Source: Streptomyces halstedii (lineage in GTDB: Bacteria; Actinomycetota; Actinomycetes; Streptomycetales; Streptomycetaceae). From it: DNA of 64,000 nucleotides. Both the position numbers and the translations under genes were made by a program. The stretch is from assembly GCA_000720535.1 (NCBI GenBank), contig JOAZ01000019.1:84058-148057 (forward strand), read 5' to 3'. How positions within the stretch are numbered: position 1 is the first letter of the stretch; every line of letters starts with the position of its first letter. Below the pieces are notes generated by a model. That model searched no databases, had not been told where the DNA came from, and saw nothing but the letters and a program-made list of their open reading frames with translations. Of the stretch, positions 41,626 to 50,915 are shown piece by piece.

Positions 41626-42738
41626 TCAGGCAGGCTCGTGCGGTCCGGGCGTTCGCAGCAGTGCCTCCAACGGCCGTACGCCTTCGCCCGTGAGGAGGGT
41701 GCGGGCCGTCGCGATCCGCTGTTCCCGCGCCGGTCCCGGACGGGTCAGGACGTCCAGGGACCGGGTCAGCGCCGCGGCGTCCGGGGCGTGGTCGGTGAGG
41801 CCGTCCGCCGCCATCCTCCTGGCGCCCTCGCGTCCGTGCCCCGGAATGGTGCGGTAGCTGACGACCGGCACCCCGACGGCCATCGCCTCCAGTGCCGTCT
41901 GGCCCGCTGCGTTGTCGACGAGCGCGTGGGACGCCGACAGGAGCCCCGGCATGTCCTCGACCCAGCCCACGGCGTGCTCGGGCGCTTCGCGCGAGGCCTC
42001 CCTGAGCAGCCGGGTGTTCCTGCCGCAGAGCACGACCGGCCGGTATCCGGCCGACGCCACCAGCCGCGCCGTTCCCGCGACGTCCGCCCCCGCCCCCCAG
42101 GCGCCCGTCGAGATCAGCACCGACGGGCGGTCCGCGGGGCCCAGGCGCCGACGCCAGTCCCGCGCCGTGGGTGCCGGGCCGTGGAACCGGGGGGCGATTA
42201 GGGCGCCGGAGGCCACCGCCGGGCGGTCGAGCGCGGTACCGACCTCACGGGCGAGCTGGGGCGTGAGACACAGATGCGTGTCGTTACCCGGATGCAGCCA
42301 TTGGCGGTGGACGGCGAAATCGGTGACGACCACGGCGCTCGGGACGGTGAGCGCCCCCCGGGCGCGGAGCCGGCCGGTGAGCTGTGCGGCCAGATGGAAG
42401 ACCGGCACGACCACGTCCGGTCGTAAGCGCGCGACGAGGTCCAGGAACCGGGGCTCGGCGAGGGCGGCGAGCGGGGCGCTCCCCGGCCTCGGTCCGTCAC
42501 CGGTGCGGAAGAACGCCGCGTACAGCCCCGCGTAGACGGCCGGAGCATGGCAGATCACCGTTCGGTAGAACGTGCTCAGCCCACGCCCGACACCGGGCGG
42601 AAGCAGGTCGAGGACGTCGACGGTCCTCGTCAGCCCGCCGCCGGCCTCCAGACGGCGGGCCAGCTCGTCCGCCACCGCGTGATGACCCGAGCCCATGCCG
42701 GCGCTCAGGATCAGGAAACGTCCCTGTACTGCGTTCAT
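41626..42738 (-). CDS. MGDG-synthase/MurG-like glycosyltransferase
   Basis: The 370-residue GT-B enzyme has an MGDG_synth N-terminal domain (ILSAGMGSGHHAVADELARRL, then LSTFYRTVICHAPAVYAGLYAAFFR) and a C-terminal nucleotide-binding domain with VLISTGAWGAGADVAGTARL, WVEDMPGLLSASHALVDNAAGQTALEAMAVGVPVV. Members glycosylate diacylglycerol or lipid-linked sugars at the membrane face. It is divergent from an SDR, transporter and deacetylase set, which together look like an envelope glycolipid or exopolysaccharide locus. The GT donor is probably a UDP-sugar. ATG 42738 is the only good start. Confidence 0.85.
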   Translation of the reverse strand: MNAVQGRFLILSAGMGSGHHAVADELARRLEAGGGLTRTVDVLDLLPPGVGRGLSTFYRTVICHAPAVYAGLYAAFFRTGDGPRPGSAPLAALAEPRFLDLVARLRPDVVVPVFHLAAQLTGRLRARGALTVPSAVVVTDFAVHRQWLHPGNDTHLCLTPQLAREVGTALDRPAVASGALIAPRFHGPAPTARDWRRRLGPADRPSVLISTGAWGAGADVAGTARLVASAGYRPVVLCGRNTRLLREASREAPEHAVGWVEDMPGLLSASHALVDNAAGQTALEAMAVGVPVVSYRTIPGHGREGARRMAADGLTDHAPDAAALTRSLDVLTRPGPAREQRIATARTLLTGEGVRPLEALLRTPGPHEPA

Positions 42739-42940
42739 CGGTTGCGTGCTCCCGGGCGTCGGCAGAGAGTGGATCCAACTGTGAGGTCGGTCGGCGGTGG
42801 TGGCCGGCGCATGCGATCACCTCGGACAAGGGCTCGGCGGGTCCTGGGGTACTTCCCTACCCGCCTCCTGGTGTTATGTCCCGCATGTCCGGCCTCCGGG
42901 CGGCGGGCCGTGCCGCGCAGAACGGACGCAGGGAGAGGAC

Positions 42941-43756
42941 ATGTCACGTGCACCGGGCATCGCCCACCGCGAGGCGCGCGGCGGCGAAACGGCCGGCGGC
43001 GGGAAGGGCCTGGCAGGCGTGGCGCTGGTGACGGGGGCCTCCTCCGGCATCGGGGCCGCCGTCTGCCACCGGATCGCGGCCGAGGAGGGCTGGCGGCTCC
43101 TGGCCAGCGGGCGCGACCGGGACCGGCTCGCACAGGTCGCCACCTCGACGCGCTCCATGGCCCTGCGCGCCGACCTGACGTCCCCCGACAGCGTGGAACG
43201 CCTGGTCCGTGAGGCACTGGAGGCGGCGGGCCGGATCGATCTGGTGGTGGCTTCGGCGGGGGTCGGCTGGGCGGGGCCGTTCCTCTCCATGTCCCCGGCG
43301 GCCGTCGACCGGGTCCTCGGCGTCGACCTGGCGTCCGTCGTACACCTCGTACGGCTGCTGCTGCCGCACATGGTCGCGGCGGGCCGCGGCCACATCGTGC
43401 TGGTCGGATCGGTGGCGGGAGCGACGGCCGTCCGGGGCGAGGCGGTCTACTCGGCGGCGAAGGCGGCGGTCGCCGCCTTCGCGGACGCGCTGCGCCAGGA
43501 ACTCAGAGGAACGGGCGTACGGGTCACCCTGGTGGTCCCGGGTGTGGTCGACACGCCGTTCTTCGCGACCCGGGGGATGTCGTACGCGCGTTCGTGGCCC
43601 CGGCCGATGGCGCCGGAGCGGGTGGCGGACGCCGTCTGGGAGGCGGTGGTCTCCGGGCGCGACGACGTCTACGTGCCGCGCTGGCTGCGGGTGCCCGGCA
43701 TGGTGCGGGCCGTGGCCCCCGGGCTCTACCGCCGACTCGCCCTCCGCTTCGGCTGA
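42941..43756 (+). CDS. short-chain dehydrogenase/reductase
   Basis: The 271-residue classical SDR has the cofactor motif [17 protein letters not shown] near residue 30, SAG near residue 107 ([11 protein letters not shown]), the catalytic Ser in [14 protein letters not shown] and the [11 protein letters not shown] Tyr/Lys pair. An extension of about 25 Gly-rich residues precedes the Rossmann fold. The substrate is unknown; neighbouring transporter and deacetylase genes hint at an envelope or lipid metabolite. ATG 42941 has GGGAGAGG upstream. The transporter gene follows after 7 bp. Confidence 0.9.
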   Translation: MSRAPGIAHREARGGETAGGGKGLAGVALVTGASSGIGAAVCHRIAAEEGWRLLASGRDRDRLAQVATSTRSMALRADLTSPDSVERLVREALEAAGRIDLVVASAGVGWAGPFLSMSPAAVDRVLGVDLASVVHLVRLLLPHMVAAGRGHIVLVGSVAGATAVRGEAVYSAAKAAVAAFADALRQELRGTGVRVTLVVPGVVDTPFFATRGMSYARSWPRPMAPERVADAVWEAVVSGRDDVYVPRWLRVPGMVRAVAPGLYRRLALRFG

Positions 43757-43763
43757 CGCGCAG

Positions 43764-44690
43764 ATGATCTCACCGGCCGTGGTGCTGGCCCTTCTGGCAG
43801 CCCTGGCCAACGGCGCCGCGTCCGTTCTGCAACGGCGGGCCGTCATGGAGCAGGCGGAGGCACAGGACCTGCCGCCGAGCCGGTGGTGGCAGGTGCGGCG
43901 GGCGGCCGCCTGGCTGGTACGTCTCCTGCGGCGGCCGTTCTGGCTGGCCGGGGCGGCGGCACTGGGGCTCTCCGCCGCGTTCCAGGCGGGGGCACTGGCG
44001 CTGGGGAGCCTGTCCGTCGTCCAGCCGCTGATGGCCACCGAACTGCTGTTCACCCTGTTGCTGGGGACGATCGTGTTCCGGCACCGTCCCGGCACGCTCA
44101 CCTGGCTCTCCTTCCTCATGCTCGCGGTGGGGCTGGGCCTCTTCCTCGGCGCCGCCGGTCCGTCGACCGGTGACGCGACGGGCAAGGCGGGCACCTGGCT
44201 GCCGACCGGCGTCTGCGCCGCCGCCGCGGTGGCCGGGCTGGTCGCGCTGGGCAAGATGCTCGGCGGCGCGGTGTCCGCGGCGGTGCTCGGCATGGCGACC
44301 GCCACCTGCTTCGCCTGCACCGCGGCCCTGGTCAAAGAGGTGACCGGCCGGATCCCGGAGGGAATGACCGCCCTCCTCGCCACGGGTTACCTGTACGCCG
44401 CGTGTGCTGCCGGACTGCTGAGCCTCCTGCTGCTCCAGAGCACCCTGCGCGCCGGTTCCCTGGCCGCCTCGCAGCCGGCACTCACCCTGGGGGACGCGCT
44501 GGTGAGCGTGGGGCTGGGGAAGGTGCTCTTCGACGAGCACGTCGCCCTGGGAGCCCATCCCGTGCAGGCCGTATTCGGAGTCTGCCTGCTGGCCGCGGGC
44601 ACGGTGGGCCTCTCGCTGTCCCCGGCCGTCGCGGGCGACTGGGACGCCAAGACACCGCCGAGGCGCCGTGCCCGCGGCGGCCACCGATGA
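43764..44690 (+). CDS. EamA/DMT-like multi-pass transporter
   Basis: The 308-residue membrane protein has about nine hydrophobic helices in two halves (VVLALLAALANGAASVLQRR at the start; LLLLQSTLRAGSLAASQPAL in the second half), as in the DMT superfamily or NIPA-like magnesium transporters. It lacks a signal peptide. The middle SVVQPLMATELLFTLLLGTIVF and QPALTLGDALVSVGLGKVLF are internal repeats of the DMT fold. It could export or flip a lipid or sugar precursor made by the adjacent genes. The ATG at 43764 follows the SDR gene by 7 bp. Confidence 0.82.
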   Translation: MISPAVVLALLAALANGAASVLQRRAVMEQAEAQDLPPSRWWQVRRAAAWLVRLLRRPFWLAGAAALGLSAAFQAGALALGSLSVVQPLMATELLFTLLLGTIVFRHRPGTLTWLSFLMLAVGLGLFLGAAGPSTGDATGKAGTWLPTGVCAAAAVAGLVALGKMLGGAVSAAVLGMATATCFACTAALVKEVTGRIPEGMTALLATGYLYAACAAGLLSLLLLQSTLRAGSLAASQPALTLGDALVSVGLGKVLFDEHVALGAHPVQAVFGVCLLAAGTVGLSLSPAVAGDWDAKTPPRRRARGGHR

Positions 44691-44721
44691 CGGACGACGA
44701 CGAAGGCGAGAGACGATCCCG

Positions 44722-45543
44722 ATGCACCCCGGACACCCGATCACCCTCCCGGCACTCCGCGCCTCCCTGGCCGCCACCGCCCTGGCGGCCACCGCGCACA
44801 TCGTCCCGGCCGGCACCTGGCTGCCGGGACTGCGCCGGACCTTCCTGCCCGCCCTGACGGGCCTCGGCGACCCCGACCACGTGGCCCTGACGTTCGACGA
44901 CGGCCCGGACCCCCGCTCCACCCCGTACTTCCTGGACGTGCTCGACGGGCTGGACACGCGTGCCACGTTCTTCGTGATGGGGGAGAGGCTGGCGGAGCAC
45001 CCCGAGCTCGGCCGCGACATCGTCCGCCGCGGTCACGAACTCGCCGTGCACGGCTGGACGCACAGCCGCCCGTGGCTGCCCGCCCCCGGCCGGGACCTGC
45101 GGGAGGTCTCGGGAGCCGCCGAGGAGGTACGCCGGATCTCAGGTGTCCGCCCGCAGTGGTACCGGCCGCCCTACGGGATCCTGACCGGCGGCCGCTGGGC
45201 CGCCGCGCGGCGCTGCGGGCTGCGGCCGGTGCTGTGGTCGGCCTGGGGAAAGGACTGGACGGCCGACGCCACCCCCGAAGGCGTCCTGGAGACCGTGCGC
45301 GGCCAGCTGTACGGCGTGGGCGACACGATCCTGCTGCACGACGCCGACCTGTCGGGCTCGGACCGCTGGCGCCCGGCCCTGGCGATGCTCCCGGAACTCG
45401 TCGGCGGCCTCAGGGCGAGTGGCCTGACCGTCGGCCCGCTGGCCGACCACGGCCTCGTACCGCACGCGGGAGCGCGGAAGGCACCGGAGCCCTGGGACCG
45501 TCCGGGCCCGGCGGCGGCCGCGGCCGACGCCGCACGCGCCTGA
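44722..45543 (+). CDS. polysaccharide deacetylase (NodB-like)
   Basis: The 273-residue protein has a CE4 NodB domain. TFDDGPDPRSTPYFLDVL supplies the catalytic Asp and the metal Asp, HGWTHSRPW supplies the two metal His residues, RPPYG is motif 3, and LLHDADL supplies the final His and Asp. The N-terminal ATALAATAHIVPAGTWLPG hydrophobic stretch could be a signal anchor, so it may act outside on peptidoglycan or an exopolysaccharide. It is the last gene of the SDR/DMT set, 31 bp after the transporter gene. ATG 44722 is chosen. The substrate is not indicated. Confidence 0.9.
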   Translation: MHPGHPITLPALRASLAATALAATAHIVPAGTWLPGLRRTFLPALTGLGDPDHVALTFDDGPDPRSTPYFLDVLDGLDTRATFFVMGERLAEHPELGRDIVRRGHELAVHGWTHSRPWLPAPGRDLREVSGAAEEVRRISGVRPQWYRPPYGILTGGRWAAARRCGLRPVLWSAWGKDWTADATPEGVLETVRGQLYGVGDTILLHDADLSGSDRWRPALAMLPELVGGLRASGLTVGPLADHGLVPHAGARKAPEPWDRPGPAAAAADAARA

Positions 45544-45819
45544 TACGTACACCAGACGGCATGTCGAGCAAGTGGTCGAACACGGCCCAAGGGGTAATCG
45601 GCAACCCGTGCGAGGTGTCATACCAGAGCGGGACGCCTGGCGGGCAAGTTCGACAACTGCGCATCAGGGCCCGGGGATTCGTGACTACCGTGTGTGGTCG
45701 GTGATCAACGGTGGGCTCCTATCGGTCGAGTCCGTGCTGCCGTTGGCCCCGGCCTGACCGACCACCGTGGGTGTCACCACACGAATGCCGATTCCTGGTG
45801 CCCCGTACCGAGGACGATG

Positions 45820-47946
45820 ATGTCTCAACTTCGCGCACCCACCGCGCGACCGGAACGCCGAGAGGGCGGGCGGCACGGCCGCCCGGGTGGCCGTTCGCAG
45901 TCGGCCGCGGGCCGGCCGCGCGCCGGGCAGCCCGCCCCCGAGGTCCCGCTGCGCCGCCAACTGCTCCGTACGGCGGTGCTGCCCGCCGTCGCCGCCGCGC
46001 TGAGCGGGGCCGCGGCCGTGCTCTTCGCCGTCCGGGCCTCCGGGGTGCGCCCGTCCGGCAGTCTCCTGGCGGCGCTCGGCGGCTCCGGCGCCCTCGCCGT
46101 CGCGGCCGTGGCCGCGGCGTTCCTCGGTGCGCACCGCGTCTCCGCCGGCGTACTGGACCGCTCCCTCGCCCTGCGGCGCACCCAGGCCGAGCAGCAGACC
46201 GAACTGCGCGCGGTCGTGGAGCGGCTCCGCGGCGGCGAACCCGTGACGCCCCCTTGCCCGGCGCCGCCCACCGCCCCCACCGCGGACGCCTTCGACCTGC
46301 TCGCCCAGGAGATGGGCCGGGCGCACGAAGGGGCCGTCGCCGCCGTCGTCGAGGCCTCGCAGCTCTTCAGCCGCACCGGGAACGAACAGAAGGTCGAGGT
46401 GTTCGTCAACCTCGCGCGACGGCTCCAGTCCCTCGTGCACCGCGAGATCCAGATCCTGGACGAACTCGAACACGAGGTGGAGGACCCCGACCTGCTCAAG
46501 GGCCTCTTCCACGTCGACCACCTCGCCACCCGTATCCGCCGGCACGCCGAGAACCTCGCGGTACTCGGCGGAGCCGTCTCGCGGAGGCAGTGGAGCAACC
46601 CGGTCAGCATGACCGAGGTGCTCCGCTCGGCGGTCGCGGAGGTCGAGTACTACCCCCGGGTCAAGCTGGTGCCGCCCGTCGACGGGACCCTGCGCGGGCA
46701 CGCCGTCGCCGACGTCATCCATCTGCTGGCCGAACTCGTCGAGAACGCCACCGTGTTCTCCGCCCCGCACACCCAGGTCCTGCTGCGCGCCCAGCGGGTG
46801 ACCGCCGGGCTCGCCCTGGAGGTCGAGGACCGGGGGCTCGGCATGCCCGCCCCCGAGCAGCAGCGGATGAACACCCTGCTCGCCGACCCCGACCAGGTCA
46901 ACGTCGCCCACCTTCTCCAGGACGGCCGTATCGGTCTGTTCGTCGTCGCCTCCCTGGCTCGTCGGCACGGCATCGCCGTACGACTGCAGAGCAACATCTA
47001 CGGCGGCACACAGGCGGTACTCGTGCTGCCGCAGGTCCTCCTCGGCATCGACTGCGACACCCAGGAGGTGCCCGGCGCGGCGGCCGCAGGGCCCACAGGG
47101 ACCACACCCCGGAACACCGGTGCCGTGCCCCGGTACCCGGACCGGGCGGTCGCTCCGCCGACCCCGCCCTCCCCGGCCGAGGCGCCGCCGTCTTCCGACC
47201 GCGCCGGTCCCGTGCTGTCGCGGCCCGCCCCCGTGCCCGCGCCGCAGTCACCGCCCTCGCCCACGGTGCAGCCGACGCTCCGTCCCGACCGGATGCCCCG
47301 GCAGACCCCGCGCGGGGAAGAGGCGCCACCGCCGCGCCACGAGCGGACCGACGCCTCGAGCCACGCCGCGCCTCCGACCGGTGCCCGGCCGGTCCCACAC
47401 ACCGCGCCACCGCCCGGCGCCCGGTCCGTCCCACACACCGCGCCTCCGCCCGGCGGTGACGGCCCGGCGGCTCCGCAAGGGGCTCGCGGACGCCCCCAAC
47501 TGCCCCGGCGCAGCAACCAGGAGCACCTGGTCCCGCAGCTCAGGGAAGCGCCCGCGCCCCGGACGGAGGGCACCGACATCCTGCACGACCCGGGGCTGAT
47601 GGCCGCCTTCCGCCGCGGGGTCGATCTCGCCGACACCCAGACACCGGAGGATCCCGAGCCCACCGGGCACGCCGCCGGGCCACAGGCACCGGGGCCCGCG
47701 GTGGCCGTCGGCGGCCGGCCGGCCGGCCACGGCCTCGCGCCCCTGCCGGTCCGTGGCCATACCGCCTCCGATTCCGGGGCGCTGCCCGACCCCGGCGACG
47801 GCGGCCCGCGGGTGACCGGTACCGGATCCGGCGGCCCGCAGATGACCGGTGCCGGTTACGGCGGCCCGGGAGCGGCCGAATCCGGCTACGGCGGCCCGCT
47901 GTCGCCCCAGGCCGGCCCACGAACCGAGAACACGTTCAAGGAGTAG
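45820..47946 (+). CDS. cvnA: conservon sensor-like histidine kinase (CvnA)
   Basis: The 708-residue protein is the membrane kinase of a conservon. Two N-terminal helices (about 45-70 and 80-105) bracket a very short loop, so there is no large sensor domain. The dimerisation region LFHVDHLATRIRRHAENLAV precedes a HATPase with N box LLAELVENATVFSAP and G1 box VEDRGLGMP. The last ~270 residues are Pro-, Gly- and Ala-rich and disordered, a usual CvnA feature. CvnA proteins are thought to signal to the CvnB-CvnD complex at the membrane. ATG 45820 has GAGG 6 nt upstream; ATG 45817 adjoins it. Confidence 0.9.
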   Translation: MSQLRAPTARPERREGGRHGRPGGRSQSAAGRPRAGQPAPEVPLRRQLLRTAVLPAVAAALSGAAAVLFAVRASGVRPSGSLLAALGGSGALAVAAVAAAFLGAHRVSAGVLDRSLALRRTQAEQQTELRAVVERLRGGEPVTPPCPAPPTAPTADAFDLLAQEMGRAHEGAVAAVVEASQLFSRTGNEQKVEVFVNLARRLQSLVHREIQILDELEHEVEDPDLLKGLFHVDHLATRIRRHAENLAVLGGAVSRRQWSNPVSMTEVLRSAVAEVEYYPRVKLVPPVDGTLRGHAVADVIHLLAELVENATVFSAPHTQVLLRAQRVTAGLALEVEDRGLGMPAPEQQRMNTLLADPDQVNVAHLLQDGRIGLFVVASLARRHGIAVRLQSNIYGGTQAVLVLPQVLLGIDCDTQEVPGAAAAGPTGTTPRNTGAVPRYPDRAVAPPTPPSPAEAPPSSDRAGPVLSRPAPVPAPQSPPSPTVQPTLRPDRMPRQTPRGEEAPPPRHERTDASSHAAPPTGARPVPHTAPPPGARSVPHTAPPPGGDGPAAPQGARGRPQLPRRSNQEHLVPQLREAPAPRTEGTDILHDPGLMAAFRRGVDLADTQTPEDPEPTGHAAGPQAPGPAVAVGGRPAGHGLAPLPVRGHTASDSGALPDPGDGGPRVTGTGSGGPQMTGAGYGGPGAAESGYGGPLSPQAGPRTENTFKE

Positions 47947-47953
47947 ATGCACC

Positions 47954-48388
47954 ATGACGAGCGATATGCCGTCCGGTCAGGTCGCGGACCTCGACTGGCT
48001 GTTGAGCGGGCTGGTACAGCGCGTGCCCTATACACGCAGCGCCGTCCTGCTCTCGGCCGACGGCCTGGTGAAATCCGTTCACGGCATGGACGCCGACAGT
48101 GCCGACCACATGGCGGCCCTCGCCGCCGGGCTGTACTCGCTGGGCCGCAGCGCCGGTGCCCGTTTCGGGGACAACGGTGATGTGCGCCAGGTCGTGGTCG
48201 AGCTCGACTCGACGCTTCTGTTCGTTTCGACCGCCGGGTCGGGGACGTGTCTCGCCGTGCTCTCCGGCCGGGAGGCGGACGCCGCCGTGCTGGGGTACGA
48301 GATGGCCATGCTGGTCAAGAGCGTCCGGCCGTACCTGATGACACCCGTCCGGCAGACGGCCGGAGCGCCGTTCGCCCCGGGGCTGTGA
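47954..48388 (+). CDS. cvnB: conservon roadblock/LC7 protein (CvnB)
   Basis: The 144-residue protein is a roadblock/LC7 domain: LDWLLSGLVQRVPYTRSAVL, VKSVHGMDADSADHMAALAA and LLFVSTAGSGTCLAVLSG are the core strands and helices. Roadblock proteins act as GTPase-activating or scaffold partners for small GTPases such as MglA, here the conservon GTPase. It lies 7 bp after cvnA. The ACCATG start with AGGAGTAG upstream is clear. Confidence 0.93.
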   Translation: MTSDMPSGQVADLDWLLSGLVQRVPYTRSAVLLSADGLVKSVHGMDADSADHMAALAAGLYSLGRSAGARFGDNGDVRQVVVELDSTLLFVSTAGSGTCLAVLSGREADAAVLGYEMAMLVKSVRPYLMTPVRQTAGAPFAPGL

Positions 48389-48390
48389 GG

Positions 48391-48762
48391 ATGCCGGCCC
48401 CGCAGGACGGGCCCCTGCTCGACGACGCGGCCGGCCGGCTCATCCGCCCGTACACCGTCAGCAACGGCCGGACCCGGCCGACCGCCGAACTCGACCTGCT
48501 CTCCCTGGTGATGGCCACGGGCATCGAGCCCGACCCTCCGCCGGGACCGGAACACGCCGTGGCCCTGGACCTGTGCGAGGGCCCGACCTCCGTGGCCGAG
48601 ATCGCCGCCCATCTCCGGCTCCCCGCGGCGATCACCAAGATCATCCTGTGTGACCTGGTCGACTGCGGCGCGGTCACCGCGCACGCCCCCGCCTTCCATG
48701 ACATGCCCACCGACCGATCCCTGCTGGAGGCAGTGCTCGATGGTCTACGACGACAGCTCTGA
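48391..48762 (+). CDS. cvnC: conservon DUF742 protein (CvnC)
   Basis: The 123-residue protein is a DUF742 winged-helix-like member. It begins with a polar stretch, then RLIRPYTVSNGRTRPTAELD, the signature of the family, and ends with an HTH-like LRLPAAITKIILCDLVDCGAV. Its biochemical role is unknown; with CvnB and CvnD it forms a membrane-associated complex resembling eukaryotic G-protein systems. It follows cvnB by 2 bp and overlaps cvnD by 23 bp. Confidence 0.93.
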   Translation: MPAPQDGPLLDDAAGRLIRPYTVSNGRTRPTAELDLLSLVMATGIEPDPPPGPEHAVALDLCEGPTSVAEIAAHLRLPAAITKIILCDLVDCGAVTAHAPAFHDMPTDRSLLEAVLDGLRRQL

Positions 48763-49366
48763 CAGCACCGGAAGCTCCGGATACTTTCCCGTGGCCCTCA
48801 AGGTCCTGGTCGCGGGCGGCTTCGGCGTCGGCAAAACGACATTCGTGGGCGCCGTGAGCGAGATCGCGCCGCTGAGTACCGAGGAGTTGCTGACCCAGGT
48901 CAGTGTGGCGACCGACAACCTGGACGGCATCGAGTCCAAGACGGCCACCACGGTGGCCATGGACTTCGGCCGGATCACCCTCTCCGAGCAGCATGTGCTC
49001 TACCTGTTCGGGACGCCGGGGCAGGAGCGCTTCTGGTTCATGTGGGACGAGCTCTCCAAGGGGGCGCTGGGGGCCGTCATCCTGGCCGACACCCGGCGGC
49101 TCGCCGAATGCTTCGCCGCGGTGGACTACTTCGAACGGCGCGGCATCGGGTTCATCGTCGCGGTCAACGAGTTCGACGGCGCCTACCGCTACGAACCCGA
49201 CGAGGTGCGTGCGGCACTCGACCTCGGTCCCGCGGTGCCGGTCGTCCTGTGCGACGCCCGGATCGCCAGCTCGGGTACGGGTGCGCTGGTCACCCTGGTG
49301 CAGCACCTCATCAACGCCACGGCCGAAGTCGCGGCGCCGTTCTCCGGTTTCGGGGCCCGTTCGTGA
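48740..49366 (+). CDS. cvnD: conservon small GTPase (CvnD)
   Basis: The 208-residue GTPase has P-loop GGFGVGKTTFVGAVSE, switch II/G3 GTPGQERFWFMWDE and G4 VNEFDGAYRY in place of NKxD, as usual in this MglA/Cvn group. An N-terminal stretch of about 15 polar residues precedes it. The conserved catalytic Gln after DTPG is present as GTPGQE. It works with CvnB and CvnC, under control of CvnA and possibly the GAF protein encoded next. The TGA overlaps the next GTG. Confidence 0.94.
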   Translation: MVYDDSSDSTGSSGYFPVALKVLVAGGFGVGKTTFVGAVSEIAPLSTEELLTQVSVATDNLDGIESKTATTVAMDFGRITLSEQHVLYLFGTPGQERFWFMWDELSKGALGAVILADTRRLAECFAAVDYFERRGIGFIVAVNEFDGAYRYEPDEVRAALDLGPAVPVVLCDARIASSGTGALVTLVQHLINATAEVAAPFSGFGARS

Positions 49367-49944
49367 CCCCTGGGGGGACGGACCGGCCGCTCCTCACCCC
49401 GGTGGACCGGGACGCGTCGGTCCGTGGCGCGCGGTTGCGCGGACTCGGCCTGGGGCGGCGGTCCGACGCCTCGTTCGAGAGTTTCGACGCCTTCGCCGAC
49501 CGGGTGGCCGCGGTGACCTCGGCCCCCTACTCGATGGTCAACTTCATCGACGAGAACCGGCAGTTCTTCGCCGGGCTGCACACCCCGGCCGGAACGGGCA
49601 GCGGACACGACCTGGGCGTCGCGGCGGCGAGCAGCGGCGGTCGTCTGCGCCAACTGGCCCGGGACCACGGCTACTGCCCGCACGTCCTCGCGCGGCGCAA
49701 GGCCCTCGTGCTGGAGGACGTCTGCGACTACCCCCGGTTCGCCGGGAACCCCGTGGTCGACGGCATAGGGATCCGCTCCTACCTCGGAGCCCCGCTCATC
49801 GACGGTACGGGGGTCGCACTCGGCACGGTCTGCGCGGTGGACACCGTGCCGCGCGCCTGGGGCCGGGAAGGGCTGCACGCCATCAAGGTGCTGGCGGGGG
49901 AACTCGTCGGGTACATCGACGGGCGGGCGCCGCACCTCTGGTGA
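49363..49944 (+). CDS. conservon-associated GAF-domain protein
   Basis: The 193-residue protein is a single GAF domain (VAAVTSAPYSMVNFIDENR, QFFAGLHTPAG, YCPHVLARRKALVLEDVCDY, IRSYLGAPLIDGTGVALGTVCAVD). GAF domains bind small ligands or sense redox. The GTG start overlaps cvnD, so it belongs to the same operon as a fifth element; other conservons carry a cytochrome P450 or a sensor there. It could supply the signal that CvnA lacks a domain for. GAF-containing redox or ligand roles are both possible. Confidence 0.85.
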   Translation: MTPGGTDRPLLTPVDRDASVRGARLRGLGLGRRSDASFESFDAFADRVAAVTSAPYSMVNFIDENRQFFAGLHTPAGTGSGHDLGVAAASSGGRLRQLARDHGYCPHVLARRKALVLEDVCDYPRFAGNPVVDGIGIRSYLGAPLIDGTGVALGTVCAVDTVPRAWGREGLHAIKVLAGELVGYIDGRAPHLW

Positions 49945-50010
49945 CGGGGCGGGGCAGTACGGGACGGGGCAGCACGGGACGGGGTACGGCCGGACGGGGC
50001 AGGGCGGGAG
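49945..50010. repeat. degenerate short tandem repeat, GACGGGGCA units
   Basis: After the GAF gene, GACGGGGCAG or GACGGGGYA recurs about five times with spacers of 8-15 bp. The next part contains GGCGCCCGG twice at about 50030-50060. It separates the conservon from a leftward TetR gene; no hairpin terminator is obvious. Confidence 0.5.
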
Positions 50011-50133
50011 CGAGGAACCGACCCGGGCGCCCGGACCCAGGCGCTCGGACTTGGGCGCCCGGTCGTCCCCGACGCCGCCCGGTTGGCCCACGACCGGTCC
50101 GTCGTCCCGAGGGCCCGGGCGGGGGTCTCGCAC

Positions 50134-50874
50134 TCAGCGCAGCGCGAACGCGTCCGCCAGCAGGTTCAGTTGGGCCATGAGCAGGGTGCCCCCGCCGTGC
50201 CCCATCCCGGTGAAGTTCCCCGCGGCCTCCAGCCCGACCGAGCCGTGCAGCTGCGCCCATACGAGGACCGTGCCGGCCAGCGCGTACGACGGGGCGCGCA
50301 GGTCGCCGAGTACGTCGGGCGCGTACTCCGCCACCCAGGCGCCCACGCTCTCGTCCTCGGCGAGCCAGTCCGTCATCTCCACCACCAGCGCGGCCAGCCC
50401 GGCTTCCGGTGTGCCGTTCGCGAAGACCGGCAGGAACGGCCCGAGCACCGCGCGGGCCCGGCCCCGGGTGTCGTCCGGCGCGACATAGCCGGGCACGGGT
50501 GCCCCCTGGATCAACAGGTAGCGGTGCGGCTCGTCGATCGCCCAGGCGCGGTAGGCATCGGCCAGTTCCCGCAACCGCTCACGCGGACTCCGCCCACGCG
50601 CCTCGGCTTCGGCGGCCGCCTGCCCGACGGCTGCCGCCGCGTCGTCGTAGGCGTCCCTGATCAGGGCGCTCAGCAGGTCGTCCCGATTGGCGAAGTACCG
50701 GTAGAGCGCCGGACCCGAGAGCCCCATCTCCTTGGCGACGCGGGTCAGCGCCAGGGCGCCGACCCCTGACTCGGCCAGTTGTCCGAGCGCCGTCTGCTTG
50801 ATCTCCGACCGGGTCTGCTCCCGATACCTGGCGCGCGGGCCCTCCTGGGCTCGGACCATCACCGGCTCCTTCAT
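50134..50874 (-). CDS. TetR/AcrR family regulator
   Basis: The 246-residue repressor has the N-terminal HTH (IKQTALGQLAESGVGALALTRV, AKEMGLSGPALYRYFANRDDLL) and a WHG/TetR_C-like ligand domain (AWAIDEPHRYLLIQGAPVPGY). It is divergent from an NAD-dependent epimerase gene, and two nearly identical 15-bp palindromes lie in the 180-bp gap, so it likely represses both itself and the epimerase. ATG 50874 and ATG 50859 are both plausible; the former is chosen. Confidence 0.9.
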   Translation of the reverse strand: MKEPVMVRAQEGPRARYREQTRSEIKQTALGQLAESGVGALALTRVAKEMGLSGPALYRYFANRDDLLSALIRDAYDDAAAAVGQAAAEAEARGRSPRERLRELADAYRAWAIDEPHRYLLIQGAPVPGYVAPDDTRGRARAVLGPFLPVFANGTPEAGLAALVVEMTDWLAEDESVGAWVAEYAPDVLGDLRAPSYALAGTVLVWAQLHGSVGLEAAGNFTGMGHGGGTLLMAQLNLLADAFALR

Positions 50875-50915
50875 CCGTGGGTGAGGCGTGAGCGCCGCGA
50901 AGGCGGCTCACTTCC

